A stretch of 64,000 bases of DNA from Cryptomeria japonica (GCF_030272615.1 NC_081406.1:145366091-145430090); one strand, 5' to 3'; counted from the stretch's first letter, positions 23,373 to 35,277 are shown. Translations and numbers: made by a program. Notes: generated by a model from the sequence alone, not told the origin.

Positions 23373-24105
23373 CCATCTTTTTTGACTTCAATTTTTTCTC
23401 TTCTCTCTTGAATTTGTGACTTTGTTTCTCAATATATAGGCATTGGTTTGGAACCCCACACCAATATAATATTTAAATCAAAACGTAAATAATTGAACCC
23501 CACACCAATCTAAAATTGAAATCAAAACATAAATAAGTATGCTATGAATAAGTATGTCCATCCTATGCACCCATGACTATCAATATAACTAGGGAATCAT
23601 GCTTAAGTGAGCATTCAATTTAAATATATTTTATGTGGGCCATGCTTGCACAATCATATTAGCTACACAAAGGTTATATGCAAGTGGTCTATCTTGACCT
23701 AGTGGTAGCAATTGGGGTTAAAGATCATTGTTGGGTTTAGTTGAAATTATTTTTGGTTGTCCATTTTGTTTAATTTAAATACTTATTAAGATATACCCCT
23801 AGGAACAATCTCTTGAGTCTAAGTTGAGCTCAAAGCGTAGGAGAGATAAACCCCTCTCGTAGAGTTAAAATTAATCCACCACATTTGATTCCACTTGCAT
23901 GATGACAAAAATAGCCATGTGAGTGGAATTTTGTTCTAGGAAATGGAGCAATAATTTTGGGACCCAATAGACCGTAGATGCATTAAGAAACTTGAAGGAA
24001 ATTTCCCAAATTCCAAATCACATACATAGTATTAATTTGAATATGTGACTAATTTGGAAAAAAATCCTTAATGAAACCATAGTTTTAAGTTCCCTTCAGA
24101 TATTA
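23373..24105. other. no gene recognised; DNA between the two nests
   Basis: I find no coding frame with family resemblance. It includes a short direct repeat (gaaccccacaccaat near 23449 and 23493). Confidence 0.55.
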
Positions 24106-24284
24106 AGGGTGCGTGAGTAGCCAAGTTGGTGTGAAGGTGAGTCCTGAGGCATAGTGTTAGGCTAATGATCCAAGTGCTACACATCAACTATGGTTCGATT
24201 CTTTCCACGATTACCACAAACCCTTTTGGGGAGGCATAAATAGTGATAATGTGGAGAGATAAGGAGACGATATGGAGAGATATG
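24106..24284 (+). mobile_element. possible tRNA-derived SINE, cut by element E
   Basis: TAGCCAAGTTGG (24118-24129) fits a polymerase III A box, and GGTTCGATTC (24192-24201) is an almost perfect B box, 62 bases apart on the plus strand. This is the arrangement of plant tRNA-related SINEs. No cloverleaf can be drawn, so it is not a tRNA gene. The 3' end would continue beyond element E at 51176, where ggagNgataagg repeats flank both sides. Copies elsewhere would be needed to prove the family. Confidence 0.4.
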
Positions 24285-25497
24285 TGTTGGAATGCACTAA
24301 TATCGGCAGTAAACTAAGAGGGGGGTGAACCAGTTTACTAACAATAACAACAATTAATTCAATTATAAACCTTATACTAGAGCACAACCCAATGAAAAAT
24401 ATAGCATGAAAGCACAACACACATAAAACCAATATTTTGACGTGGAAAACCCGTAAACGGAAAAACCATGGTGGGAAACCCTACCCACAATCAGATGAAT
24501 ACCCTGCAGTAGTATTGTGAATAATTACAATGGGGTCTGCACATGCAGAAAGGCCAACAACCTAGATCACACTGCTCATCACAAAGGGAAGTCTCACTGA
24601 CTTACAATATCCTTAGACCACAATACGGGAAACGATGAACTCTAAAAGTAGCATCTACTAATTCCTAATATAGTTTTGGTTAAGCATCGATGTCTTCTCT
24701 GCAATACAAAACCTTTCCAACCTTCACGTGAATGATATGACTTTATTCGCACTTAATTCTTTCTCTGATAATGCAAACTTAACCAACCATAACCATCACA
24801 TATCCTTTTACATGAATAAGTCACCTATAAATATAGATCACCAACCTTATTGATAAGGTCAGCTAAACCCAAAACCCATAATTACAAAAATTACATCACA
24901 TGATACCACCAAGCCAATATTATGATTTACATTACATAGCATGGACCTAAATCAAGTAACCACACAATTAGATCAGTCGAGGATTTCGCTAAGACCAAAA
25001 TCCAACATGCTTCACTTGTCGGTAGAAACCCTCAGTGAAAGTTTATCTAGATCCCAATAGGACCACCATAAAATAACACCATCCAAAGCAAAGTCGCCAA
25101 ATGCTCGGGATATGATCAAGAAGCACCAACAACACAAAAGAAATTGATTCCATAAGCTGGACCCAAAATCCATTGACCCAGTCACCAAAATAGCATACCG
25201 GTAAAGTTAACCGGGAATGTCAGAAGTTGGTAAAGCCAAAAGCTAGCTGGTAAAGGCATAAACCAACCAGGAACCGGAAATACCAAAAGTGATAACCAAA
25301 CCATGAAACCACTAGAATATAGCAAGCATGTAACTATTAGAATAAGCATCAAAAACTAATTCCAGAGGTCTGATCATACCAGATCAAAATCATAGCCAAA
25401 ACCAAAATGATCACCAAGACTAACCGGGATAGATCCAACCGGGATACAGTGTTGACATCAATGACAACACTTAACCAAATACAACATATTACCAACA
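24285..25497 (-). repeat. 3' LTR of element E (1,213 bp)
   Basis: TGTTGGAATGCACTAATATC ... ATTACCAACA, followed inward by the purine tract (AGGGGGAGAT on the minus strand). The signature blocks gaggggggtgaaccag (24319) and aaaccatggtgggaaaccc (24463) are present. Confidence 0.8.
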
Positions 25498-25735
25498 ATC
25501 TCCCCCTTTGGCATTGATGGCAACACTGAATGTGAAAAACATCCAAGTGCCAAGGAATGCCAACAAACTCCAAAACCACAAAAGATATAGTATTTTTCAC
25601 ATGAATACCTTCTCCCCCTTTTATATCAATGACAAAGGATGGATACTAACCAAGAGTACTGAACCAAACAACTAACTACTCCCCCTGAGTAGTAGCACCA
25701 TCTTCATCAACCTGGATCAAAAAATTATGTCTGAT
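25498..25735 (-). promoter_or_regulatory. 3' untranslated region and purine tracts of element E
   Basis: Minus-strand AGGGGGA-type purine tracts occur at about 25500, 25611 and 25681, as is typical of Sireviruses. The whole segment reappears inverted at about 50932-51133. Confidence 0.75.
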
Positions 25736-25769
25736 AAGCTCACTGGATTGATGCATCCCTACATCTTTA

Positions 25770-26067
25770 AGTCAAATCAGAATAAGGATTGAGATTGGTG
25801 ATTAGTGATTCGATTGATTCTGAGATTCCCAGTTGGATTGTATCTGGCTTGTAGCCTGCATGTAATTGGTTAACTACCGGATGTTCTATGATGATTGTAT
25901 GATGATAACCGGTTGGTTGCTGGAATTTCTAAGGCAATAATATGATCTGTTTATGTAATCTTGCTATGTTTTCTTGTTGCTTTCGTTGTGTTACTCTTGT
26001 TGCATAAGCCGGTTAATTCTCTTTTGAGGGTTTTACCGGTTATGGTTGCATCAATTGGTATCAAAGC
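25770..26067 (+). repeat. probable LTR end plus primer binding site (plus strand)
   Basis: TGGTATCAAAGC at 26056-26067 is one base from the initiator Met primer site, and the sequence before it ends GGTTGCATCA, as an LTR end would. The start of this LTR is not definable. RT coding sequence begins immediately after the site, so gag, protease and integrase are deleted here. Confidence 0.5.
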
Positions 26068-26972
26068 ATGATTTCATATTGATTATTGAAGTCTTTGTGG
26101 ATGATATCATTTTTCGAGGAGAAGAAGGTCTATGCATGAAATTTGCTAATGATATGAAGAATGAATTTGAAATGTCTATGATTGGTGAAATGAAATTTTT
26201 CTTAGGTTTGCAAATTACTCAAACTGATAAAGGTATTTTCATTTGTCAAACTAGGTATGTGAAGGAGTTACTTAATAAATTTGAACTTGAGAATTCTAAA
26301 CCTGACGGCACTCCTATGATAACCGGTTGCAAATTGTCAAAGGATGATGAATCACCTAAGGTGAACCCAAGCAGATTCAAATCAATGATTGGTGGTTTGT
26401 TGTATTGCTTCTAGATTTCAGTCAGATCCTAGAGAAACTTGTGATATTGTTGTCAAGAGGATATTCAAATATTTTGAAGATACAACAGACTTTGGGTTAT
26501 GGTATCCAAAGAATGATGACTTCACATTATGTGCATATACAGATTCTGATTGGGTGGGAGATGTGAATGACCGAAAGAGAACTACTAGCGGTGCATTCTT
26601 TCTTGGGAAGAAGTTGGTTTCATGGTTTAGTAAGAAACAAGCATGCACTTCATTGTCTACAACTGAAGCAGAATATGTTGCAGCTGCTACCAACTGTACT
26701 CAGATTTTATGGATGAAACAGATGTTAAAGGATATAAGGGTAAGCTATGATGAGCCTATTGTTATTCACTATGATAATATTATTGCTATTGATATGTCAA
26801 AGAATCCAATATTTCATTCCAAATCAAAACACAATTCTATAAGGTATAATTTCTTGAAGGAAAAGGTTGAAGCAAAGGAAGTCAGATTGGTTTATGTGCC
26901 TACTAAGGAATAGATTGTAGATATTCTAACGAAGTCATTGCCTAAAGACACTTTTGAATATCTCAGAGATCA
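26068..26972 (+). pseudogene. Ty1/copia RT (C-terminal part) and RNase H of element G
   Basis: The frame begins at the catalytic box (FVDDIIFRGEEG, both Asp kept) and continues with FEMSMIGEMKFFLGLQI, KPDGTPMITGCKLS and MIGGLLYC. A frameshift and a loss of about a dozen codons follow, where families read LTATRPDIM. RNase H then runs through FGLWYPKNDDFTLCAYTDSD, DVNDRKRTTSGAFFLG, LSTTEAEYVAAATN and HYDN, ending near LRDHL. The coding continues after element H at 50859. The N-terminal two thirds of pol are absent. Confidence 0.88.
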
Positions 26973-26977
26973 TTTGG

Positions 26978-29540
26978 TATTGGCATTATGTTTTCATTGA
27001 TGTCAACTGGTATAGGATGGCTACCGGTATAAGAGATGTATGTGCAGCACTGTCATTGATTCATACCGGATGTGATGCCTTTGATGTCACCTAGTATTGC
27101 AGGTCACTCGTAAGGGAGAGAATGTCATTCAGTACATTGACATTGGAGTCACTAGTACACAAGTTAGTGTTTGACTTGTGTTGAAGATATGCATAGGAGA
27201 CCAATATGATATAACAACCAGTAAATGATGACATCTGTAAGAGAGCAAGATGTTGGTCGGTTGATTATGATGAAGAGGAGGAATGTTATCTAAATCACAT
27301 AAACACCAGAAGAGAAGTATGTGCAGGCCACCAATATGTTGTGTGGATGAAGAACTATAGGACTCCCACCGGATAAATATGCAGTCACCATTTGAAGAGA
27401 ATACTGACAGTAAGAGTGCTCAAACTGGATCATATGTGTGTTTGAAGATATGCTTCTCAAATAGAGAAGTCACATTGGTGCATGGCAGGATGCAGATGAA
27501 AAAGATTCACTCCCACTGGTCCATTGAGATAAGAGAGAAGAGTTAAAGGTAGGTGATTGATGGCTCACACCGGAACTACCGATGAAACAAAAGGATGCCT
27601 AAGGTGCATGAAATTAGAGATGTGCACCAGAAAAGAAAGAGTTGGCATGTTATGCTACCAGGACAGAAAAAGAAGAGTAAAGAAGTGATGGGTTTGTCAC
27701 CTTGATAAACCAGTTGAGATGATGTCTGGGCTGATGATGAAGAAGGCAAGGCCGAGCATCTATAGACAGAGAGTGCAACTAGAATTCAGATGCCTTAGAT
27801 GGAGGCAGTTGAAGGTTGATGACATAGTGTCATCAAGGTGTTTACCGGTAAGTATGTCCACCAGTAATACGGACACAGTGCAGATGCAAAAGACTCCCAT
27901 CCGATGAAGATGTGCATAAGGTTAGTTAGCAAGTGTGCTGACCGGTTGAGTGTTCCACCAGAAGAAAATCAAAGTGCAAGGTTGAAAAAAGACTGGTAAG
28001 GGTATAACCGGCAGAGACTGTGAACTAATAGATAACCCGGGTGAGTGGTTGGTTAGTGATCTTGTCTGCACTGACATAACCGACCTAGCAAAAGTGGATG
28101 CTGACAAAGGGGCCACGTGGAGGTGAAGTGGAAAGCACACACAGGTTGGTGCAACATGTCAAAGAGGTAGATGGTGACAGGTCACCATTTATGTCGATAG
28201 CATATTTCACGGGTTGAGGAGCAGAAGAGTGTGGCTTGAGACTGACCAAAGGACAAAGATCTGATTGGATGACTTCATGATCGAGGCTGAGTGTCCAGGT
28301 GCTTATTAGGGAAGGTGAAACTATCTGCATGACCGCTTCATAGGTGTCTAACAAGTGCAGACCGAAGAAGGATCTGTGTTTGCTAAACTTAGCAAACGTG
28401 TATTAGAAGTCATGCGATTAATGGATTTGATTGATCCATTGGAGGAGGTCGATCTCTAAAAGGAGAACTGATTGGATTTGGTTTGCATCGAGGTCGATGA
28501 AGAAACCCTAAACGCTTGAAGTTTGAATTGGTTTTTGGTGGGAAAAATTGTTTATAAATATGCAAGTCAAAATTGATGAAGAGGTTGTTGAATGAGAGTG
28601 AGTTGTTGCATGTGAGAAGTGAAATCAGTCAAGTGCGAAAAAGACAATTTGAGAAAGGACTGAGGGTGAGAAAGAGAGAACCGGGTTGAAGGGTTCAACC
28701 GACAACAGTGAGGCAACTCGTAGTCAATCATTGAGTCTGACAGAGGAGAAAACCGGTAGTGACCATATCAGCAGAGAAGAGTTGCAGAAGACTGCAGAGA
28801 AGGCAAGCTAAAAACCGACAGGAATCAGATGCTAGACATCTGACTAAGTTGTCAAGATCGGTAGTGGAGAGAAGCAGTGTAGCAGAGAGAAGAGAGAACC
28901 GACAGAGAGCATAACCGACAAAGAAGGAGAAGATGGAGAACCAAAAAGGGTGTAGCAGAAAGCATGGTGCAGCAGAGAGTGGGTTGCAGCAAGAGATAAG
29001 GTTGTTGTAGTAAGAAGGTGAGTAGAGAACCAGCAGTGAATTGGATAGAGGAACCGATAAAGACATTTGCAAAAAAGTTACAAAATTCATTTGTAACAAG
29101 ACTATTACTTTTGTAATTGAATATACTCATAGTAGACCACTGATTTGGAGCTCAATGCAGAGGTTGTAGCCTTTTGGTTTGGTGCCCTAAATGAGGGGTT
29201 GGTACTCCCTGGGTCGGTGCCCTAAATCAAGGGTTGGTTCTCCTTGGGTTGGTTCCCTAAATATTGTAATAAGATTTCCATTGTGAGGCTGGATTGGAGC
29301 AGTAGACTCCAGCAGCATTTCTCACTGAGGTTTTTCCCATCTTGGGTTTTACTCATATATACTGGTGTTATGTGATGTCCCTATCATGTGTGTTTACATT
29401 TGTGACAGACTCCCATCTAACCGATATGTCTGCTTTTTGTTAAATCTAATAACCGGTATACACACCTAGGATAGTTAAAGGGAAAAGTCTATAAACCACT
29501 GATTGACCCCACCTCTCTCAGTGGCACATTGTGTCTAACA
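26978..29540 (+). repeat. 5' LTR of element H (2,563 bp)
   Basis: It aligns with 48293-50858 throughout; its start is mutated (TATTGG for TGTTGG). It has many ACCGG and ACCGAC words, a purine-rich stretch (28600-29060), three copies of a CCCTAAAT-containing unit (29180-29273) and the U5 motif gaggtttttcccatcttggg (29326). Confidence 0.9.
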
Positions 29541-29542
29541 AT

Positions 29543-29554
29543 TGGTATCAGAGC
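29543..29554 (+). promoter_or_regulatory. primer binding site of element H (initiator Met tRNA)
   Basis: TGGTATCAGAGC is an exact match to the canonical site, two bases after the LTR end (GTCTAACA). Element I is inserted only eight bases downstream. Confidence 0.93.
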
Positions 29555-29562
29555 CTAGGTTT

Positions 29563-30687
29563 TGTTGGCTTGATGATGATTGTAATGTATTCATCACATT
29601 TTGTCATTGATGAAACACTCTCACACACACATATGATTACATTCACTACTGGTGTAACTTCAATTGGTTTACACTGTCAACCGGTATGTTTAAGGTTTAT
29701 CTCTAACCAGTACTTTGTGTCAACCGGTATGTGCATAAGAGACAACCTATGGCTACACTAAGTCAGCATCAAAATTAAGATGAAGATGAAGATGGATATC
29801 AAGCAGAATATTCCAGGACAACGTTTCACATGTTTTGTTCCAACCAGTATTGATTGTTCTAACCGGTATCTGATTTTGTGATGAGTTACCAGCACCGATT
29901 TCTTGTTGTGATGAGTTTTAATCACTTGTCTACATACACTGCACCTAGGAAATTATGTTTTGATTTCCTTAGGCCAACATAAGATTTGAATATCTATTTT
30001 AAGACATCTTAGTGAATCATTTAAAAGATATAGAGAATGAGTATGGTTATGATGTTATGCATATACTGATATGCATCAAGAGTAAAAGCTTTTGTTGAAG
30101 AGTGATAAGTGTTAAGATGAAGAGCAGTGTTGAATGTACTTAGAAAGATCTAATCAAGCAAGTATTGTGCTACTCAGAATAGATCAAACCATTCTTGTTG
30201 TTTTCTAATCATTACAACAGAATCAAATCCCCTAACTGGGTTAGCTCTAGCAAGCTTCATTATACAAATCCTCTAACAAGGTGATCCATTAGTTTGGATT
30301 CTCAAATCCTCCAATGAGGTTACTCCTAACAGGGTAGTACTCTTAACAGGGTATAAGCTTCTAATCAAGCTTTGGGATCTCCAACAAGATTCGCTCCTAG
30401 CATAGCACTTTGTAGACCTTGACCGGTCAATTATCTATTATTGCAGATAGTTAACTTATGAGTTCCATCTCACTGTGGTTTTTACCTATTTGGGTTTTCC
30501 ACGTATAAACACTTGTGTTATGGTGGATGATTTACTTTTTGTGGATGCTTTTATATCATTTTGGATAGCATGTATTTTGTTTAAATGCTTGATTAAGTTC
30601 ATCTACAGGTTAGTGTTTGGAGTAGTGTTAAATTTGGTGTCACTGATTCACCCCCCCCCCCCCTCTCAGTGATTTTTAAGTCCATCA
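29563..30687 (+). repeat. 5' LTR of element I (1,125 bp)
   Basis: TGTTGGCTTGATGATG ... GTCCATCA. Signature blocks CTCACTGTGGTTTTTACC (30470) and a 14-C run (about 30648-30662) lie near its 3' end. It keeps about 88 bases (about 30296-30383) that are deleted in the 3' LTR between two ggattc/agattc words. Confidence 0.9.
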
Positions 30688-30689
30688 AT

Positions 30690-30701
30690 TAGTATCAGAG
30701 C
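30690..30701 (+). promoter_or_regulatory. primer binding site of element I (initiator Met tRNA)
   Basis: TAGTATCAGAGC, one mismatch from the canonical site, two bases beyond the LTR end. Confidence 0.85.
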
Positions 30702-30732
30702 CTAACTTCTTTGAATCCTAACCGCTTAGAAG

Positions 30733-31803
30733 GGAGTCTCTACAAACGGTGGAGAACACATGATGGGTTATTGCCTCCAAGATGCGGTGAAGAATGAATG
30801 ATGGAGAACGTCTTGAGATCTGTTCAAAATTGTTGTATTCAAAGCAAAGTGTTCAATGGTCAGGATTGAACCGACTGAATTGCTTAACCTAAATGTTTAG
30901 GGTTTTTTCTACCGACCTATCTATTTTCTATAAGGTCGATGTTGTTTTTCATGTTGGTTTTGTTGGCAAATGTTGTGTGTGTATCTAAGTGCAAAGATAC
31001 GTGATTCTTGCCAGACCGGATATGAGAATAGATACCTCCAGAGTGTGAGTGCAGAAGGAAGGAACTAAAGAGGATCTGCATTGGCATTGAGTGTTGTTAC
31101 CAAATCATTTTAATACCTATTGACCTCTAACCACTTCAACAGTTGGAAAATCCCCTAACAGGGTAGCTTTAACAGGCTTGTTGTAAATCCTTTAGCAGGG
31201 TGACTCAAAATCATTGAGTTCTAAAAATCCTCTAACAAGGTAACCTTTAACCGGGTTTAACCTTTAACCAGGTATGTTAGCCATCCCTTAACTGGGTGAT
31301 CCCTAGCAGGATCGGTTCCTAACAGAACCTATTGTAAAGTCTTTAACTGAACTGGGCTCCTAACAGAGTGGACTTCAAAAGGGTTCAAAGAACAGCTTGT
31401 GGGTATTCATCCCCACCGTGGTTTTTCCCAGTTGGGTTTCCTCGTGAAAAATATGTGTGTTATTTGTGATGCTTTTCATATGATGCTTTGTTATTCTTTG
31501 TTAAGCAGTAAAGCATGTTGAACCTGTAAGTCTTTACATTCCTGTTAAAGTATTACTAGTGTATGCATATGGGTGAAGTGGAAATAAGATGTTAGATTGT
31601 GTGGAAAGTTGAGTTACCGATTTATGTCTTTCTTTGTGCTTAACCGTTAGTAATCTGGTTTAGACCGATGTTATTGATTGCCAGTCAAAGGGTAGGATTC
31701 TTAGTCTAATCGGTTCAAGAGAAACTGTTTTTATCAGTATTGATTCACCCCCCCCCCCCTCTCAGTACCGGTTTGGTACTAACTGGTCATCATTGATTTA
31801 TCA
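30733..31803 (+). repeat. 5' LTR of element J, lacking its first ~450 bp
   Basis: It aligns with about 38620-39698 of the 3' LTR. The U3 start, including the 22-bp phased repeats, is lost. It ends CATTGATTTATCA. Confidence 0.88.
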
Positions 31804-31805
31804 AT

Positions 31806-31817
31806 TGGTATCAGAGC
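31806..31817 (+). promoter_or_regulatory. primer binding site of element J (initiator Met tRNA)
   Basis: TGGTATCAGAGC, exact canonical sequence, two bases after the LTR end. Confidence 0.93.
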
Positions 31818-31874
31818 ATCCTCCAGGTCCTCTATGTTGTAATCTTAACCGCTTGAGGTAAAGATCCTACTCTA

Positions 31875-33933
31875 ATGATGAAGAGGGAAGGTCAAAAGTT
31901 CAACAGAGACAACTTTAAAATATGGAAGGACAAAATGAAGATATACATCAAAAGAATGGGTGCTCAACATTGGAGCTATGTTAAGAATGCTTATGTTTTC
32001 CCTACCGGTACTCTCACCGATGATAAAAAAGAGACAGATTCAGGAGAATGGGCAAGTCATGGAAGCCCTAATTAGCAGTTTATCTGACATTGAGTTTATT
32101 GATGTTAAGGATAAAGAAAATCCCAAAGAAGTATGGGATTCCCTTGAGAATATTTATGGCGGTGATGAGCATGTGAAACAAGCTAAGGAAGAAATCCTTA
32201 GGGGAAAGTTTGAAGACATGCGAATGGTTGAAGGAGAGACCATTCAACAATATGGAATAAAAATCAAAACTGTTGTTGGAGATATCAAGAGTACAGGTGG
32301 TAAAATGGAAGATTCCACTGTTGTTAGCAAAGTTTTGAGATCCTTATTACCAGTCTATGCAATAAGGGTTGCTGCTATTTAGGAGTTGAGGTTTGTAGAC
32401 AAGACAAAGGTATCCCTGGACTCCATCATTGCAAAGTTAACAGCTTATGAGCTAAATAATTATGATGGCAGTAATCGGAAGACTGAATTAGCCTTCAGAG
32501 CATCTGCTGCACCATCCAGAAAAGGCAAAGAAGCTAGTACCAGTGGTGAACCAAGACAAAGTAGAGAAATGGATGATGAGGAGATCCTGATGGAATTTGA
32601 AGCTCTTTTTGCCAAGAGACTTCCCAAGGGAATCGGTAAATATAGAGGCAAGCTTCCTTTGAAATGCTTTTCTTGTAATCGGATAGGACATATTTCTATA
32701 AAATGCCTTAATGGTGACAACAAGGATAAACCAGAGAGGTTCAAGAAGTTCAAAGGAGGAAACCGGAGAAACTGTTTTGTATCAGTTGATGAAGGTGTCA
32801 CTGATGAGGAATCAGAAGATGAAGAAAATGAAGATATTGTGTTTGTAGCAGTCAAGGAAGATGTGTCAGACAAGAAGGCTCTTGTCTCCCGCTTTAATAA
32901 TTCCAATGAGTGGATTATTGATAGTGGTTGTTCTCACCATATGACTGGTGACCACAGTAATTTTCTATCTCTGGAAGAGTATGATGGTGGTGTGGTTCGT
33001 TTTGGTAATGATGCACCATGTATGGTAAAAGGCAGAGGGTCCATCTCTCTGAATGGAAGAAGCAATGCTGACAATGTGTATTGGGTAGAAGGTCTAAGGC
33101 ACAACCCTTTGAGTGTTGCTCAACTGAATGATAATGGACTCACTCTGGAATTCAAAAATGGAGTGTGTAAAATCAAAGGAAAGAGTGATGAATTGATGGC
33201 TACCGGTATGCAGACCAAAGGTAACCTATTTCAGCTAAATGCTAATGTCAGTACATGTCTTATGGCTAAGTTTGAGGATAGCTGGATATGGCATAGGAGA
33301 CTCTGCCATGTAAACTTTGACAATATTGTGAAGGCCAGTAAGATCAAGGCAGTTAGAGGATTGCCTATGCTGAGGAAACCGGAAAATCCTTTGTGCAGAG
33401 AGTGTCAACTGGGGAAAATGTCTTCCTCAACCTTCAAAGGTAAACCTTTCACTGCAGACAATTTACTTGATCTTGTGCATACTGATTTGTGTGGTCCTAT
33501 GAAAACTAGGAGTATGCAGGGAGATAGGTATTTTATGATTCTAACTGATGATTGCTCAAGAATGATGTGGGTCACATTCTTGAAGGACAAATCTAAAGCT
33601 TTTGGAAAGTTCAAAGCTTTCAGAGCACTTGTAGAAAAAGAAAGCGGTAAGAGGATTAAGTGCTTAAGAACCGACCAAGGAGGAGAATTCACTTCCGGTG
33701 AATTCAACCAATACTGTGAAGAGAATGGCATCAAGAGGTAACTGTCTGCCCCCCAGACTCCACAATAGAAAGGCCTAGCAGAGACAAACAACCGAACTGT
33801 GGTTGAAGTAGCTAGAACTATGTTGATCCAAGGAAAGGTTGCTCACACCTTTTGGAGAGAAGCAGTGAGCACTGCAGTCTACACAATGAACCGGGTACTC
33901 ATCAAAAAGGGTAAGGACAAAACAGTAAAGTTC
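31875..33933 (+). pseudogene. gag-protease-integrase of element J
   Basis: The start ATG at 31875 opens gag (KFNRDNFKIWKDKMKIYIK, a UBN2-type capsid start). A frameshift near 32030 and a stop near 32380 interrupt it. The 451-residue frame from 32386 carries, in order, a CCHC knuckle [14 protein letters not shown] (about residue 94), an acidic region, the protease site [13 protein letters not shown] (DSG intact, about residue 176), the pre-integrase [12 protein letters not shown] ... CRECQLG zinc site, and the integrase core with HTDLCGPM and RTDQGGEF. After a stop at 33739 the third catalytic residue follows in LAETNNRTVVEVARTML. Coding is cut at about 33933 (VLIKKGKDKTVKF). Gag packages RNA, protease matures it, integrase inserts cDNA. 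Confidence 0.92.
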
Positions 33934-34310
33934 TGATGCCAATAGCTAACAAGATGAGAGGGGGGGGTGAATCATACAAACTTAATCTTCCATAAAATCA
34001 ACAGATTCAACCTCGGTAACTTATACTTCAGCAATATAACCAAAAACTGCTAAACATGCTAACTCATAAACACATAATCATCATAACACATATAACACCA
34101 GATTTAATGTGGAAACCCAAATAGGGAAAAACTATTGTGGGATTTCAGACCCACTAAGAAATATACTCTTCTAGAGTATGCTCAGTTAAAAGCAAATCCT
34201 GTTAAAGATTACAAACACATTGCTAGATGTGACCCCGTTAAGGGATTTCCCTCAGATCTGTTAGGATCTTCACTTTGTTAGAACTGACCTTGTCAAAGGA
34301 TTTCAAACAC
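33934..34310 (-). repeat. Element K: LTR fragment with primer site, minus strand
   Basis: TCTGATGCCAAT at its left edge is the reverse complement of a primer site (ATTGGCATCAGA). It is followed by taacaagatgagagggggggg, the reverse of an LTR end with the C-run signature, and by gtggaaacccaaatagggaa, the other signature block. Neither the LTR start nor the rest of the element is present. Confidence 0.65.
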
Positions 34311-35237
34311 TCCTATAGAATGTTCAGTCAACTTGGCTTCTCCTTGGTTCCTCTGCTCATTTGCCTTGCTTTGGTAACCACCTCGGTGATTCACTTGTTC
34401 TCTACCTCTGCCTCTACCCCTGTTATTAGAGTCTCATTTCCTTTTGTTCCTCTCTTCCACCTTGACAGCAAGCTGATGAAATTTTTGAACAGTAGTAGGA
34501 GTCCATAGGCTTATCTCCTCTTGAATGTTCCACTTTAGACCGCTTAGATACCTAGCCACCTTAATAGTTTCATCTTCTTGGACTTTGGATCTAAGACAAA
34601 GTTTTTGAAATTCTTCGGTGTAGGAGGTCACATCAAGGTCTTTTTGCTTCAAACCCTGTCTCTTCTTATGAAGTTGAACTTCATAATCCTCTGGTAAGTA
34701 GTTCTCCTTGATCTTACTCACCATGGCCTTCCAATTGGCAATAGGTAGCTTCCCCATGCTAACTCTCTCTTCTTGCAGGTACTTCCACCATGTCAAAGTT
34801 GCTCCCCTTAATCTTGATTTGGCAACTTTAACCTTTTGAGCTTTTGTCACTCCTTCACACTCAAAGTGGTTTTCCATGCCCTCAATCCATTCCGTGACAG
34901 TATCAATGTCCATCCTTCCACTGAAATGTGGCAATCCTTCAAAAGCTTTGGTATTCAAAGCCTTAATAGCCTTCACAAAAGGTTCTTCATTAAACAAGGG
35001 ATCTGGTTCAGGTATAATGTCATCTAGGTCTATAGTTTTCTTTCCTTTACCCTTGGTGTCTTCTCGCCAAGGTCCTTGTGTCCTCTGATCCACCACTTCC
35101 TGCAGTTTATCCCTTATCTCACTCATAGCTTCTTCAAGGAGTCTATTCTTCTCCTTCTGTTCTTCTACCTCCCTAGCCAGCTCTGCATTAGTGACCATTC
35201 TTCTCTCCCCTACTGATTCACCAGTATATAGAGACAT
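34311..35237 (-). pseudogene. gag of a Ty3/gypsy element (K2)
   Basis: A 267-residue open frame (35237-34434) starts MSLYTGESVGERRMVTNAEL with a coiled coil (EEQKEKNRLLEEAMSEIRDK). The gag core follows: LPHFSGRMDIDTVTEWIEG, SRLRGATLTWWKYLQ, ENYLPEDYEVQLHKKRQG, YTEEFQKLCLRSKV. It continues past a stop into an Arg/Gly-rich stretch (RGRGRGRE, about 34415-34390) before it is cut near 34311. There is no pol. The spacing of WW and the YxxEFxxL motif is that of plant gypsy gag proteins. Confidence 0.87.
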
Positions 35238-35262
35238 ACACAGTCCAACAAATCTTTAACTG

Positions 35263-35274
35263 GCTCTGATACCA
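35263..35274 (-). promoter_or_regulatory. primer binding site of element K2 (initiator Met tRNA)
   Basis: The minus strand reads TGGTATCAGAGC exactly, three bases from the LTR end. Confidence 0.9.
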
Positions 35275-35277
35275 ATC

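Noticed and set aside
24106-24210. tRNA gene
   Set aside because: Pol III boxes are present, but no acceptor stem or anticodon arm can be paired and the box distance is long; kept only as a SINE candidate.
28728-29130. minus-strand open frames of 92-123 codons also present in the other H LTR (50050-50454)
   Set aside because: They occur twice only because LTRs are duplicated. They run through a purine-rich stretch that keeps the opposite strand open, and no protein motif is seen.
32460-33791. minus-strand open frames of up to 148 codons
   Set aside because: Shadows of the gag-protease-integrase frame of element J on the plus strand.
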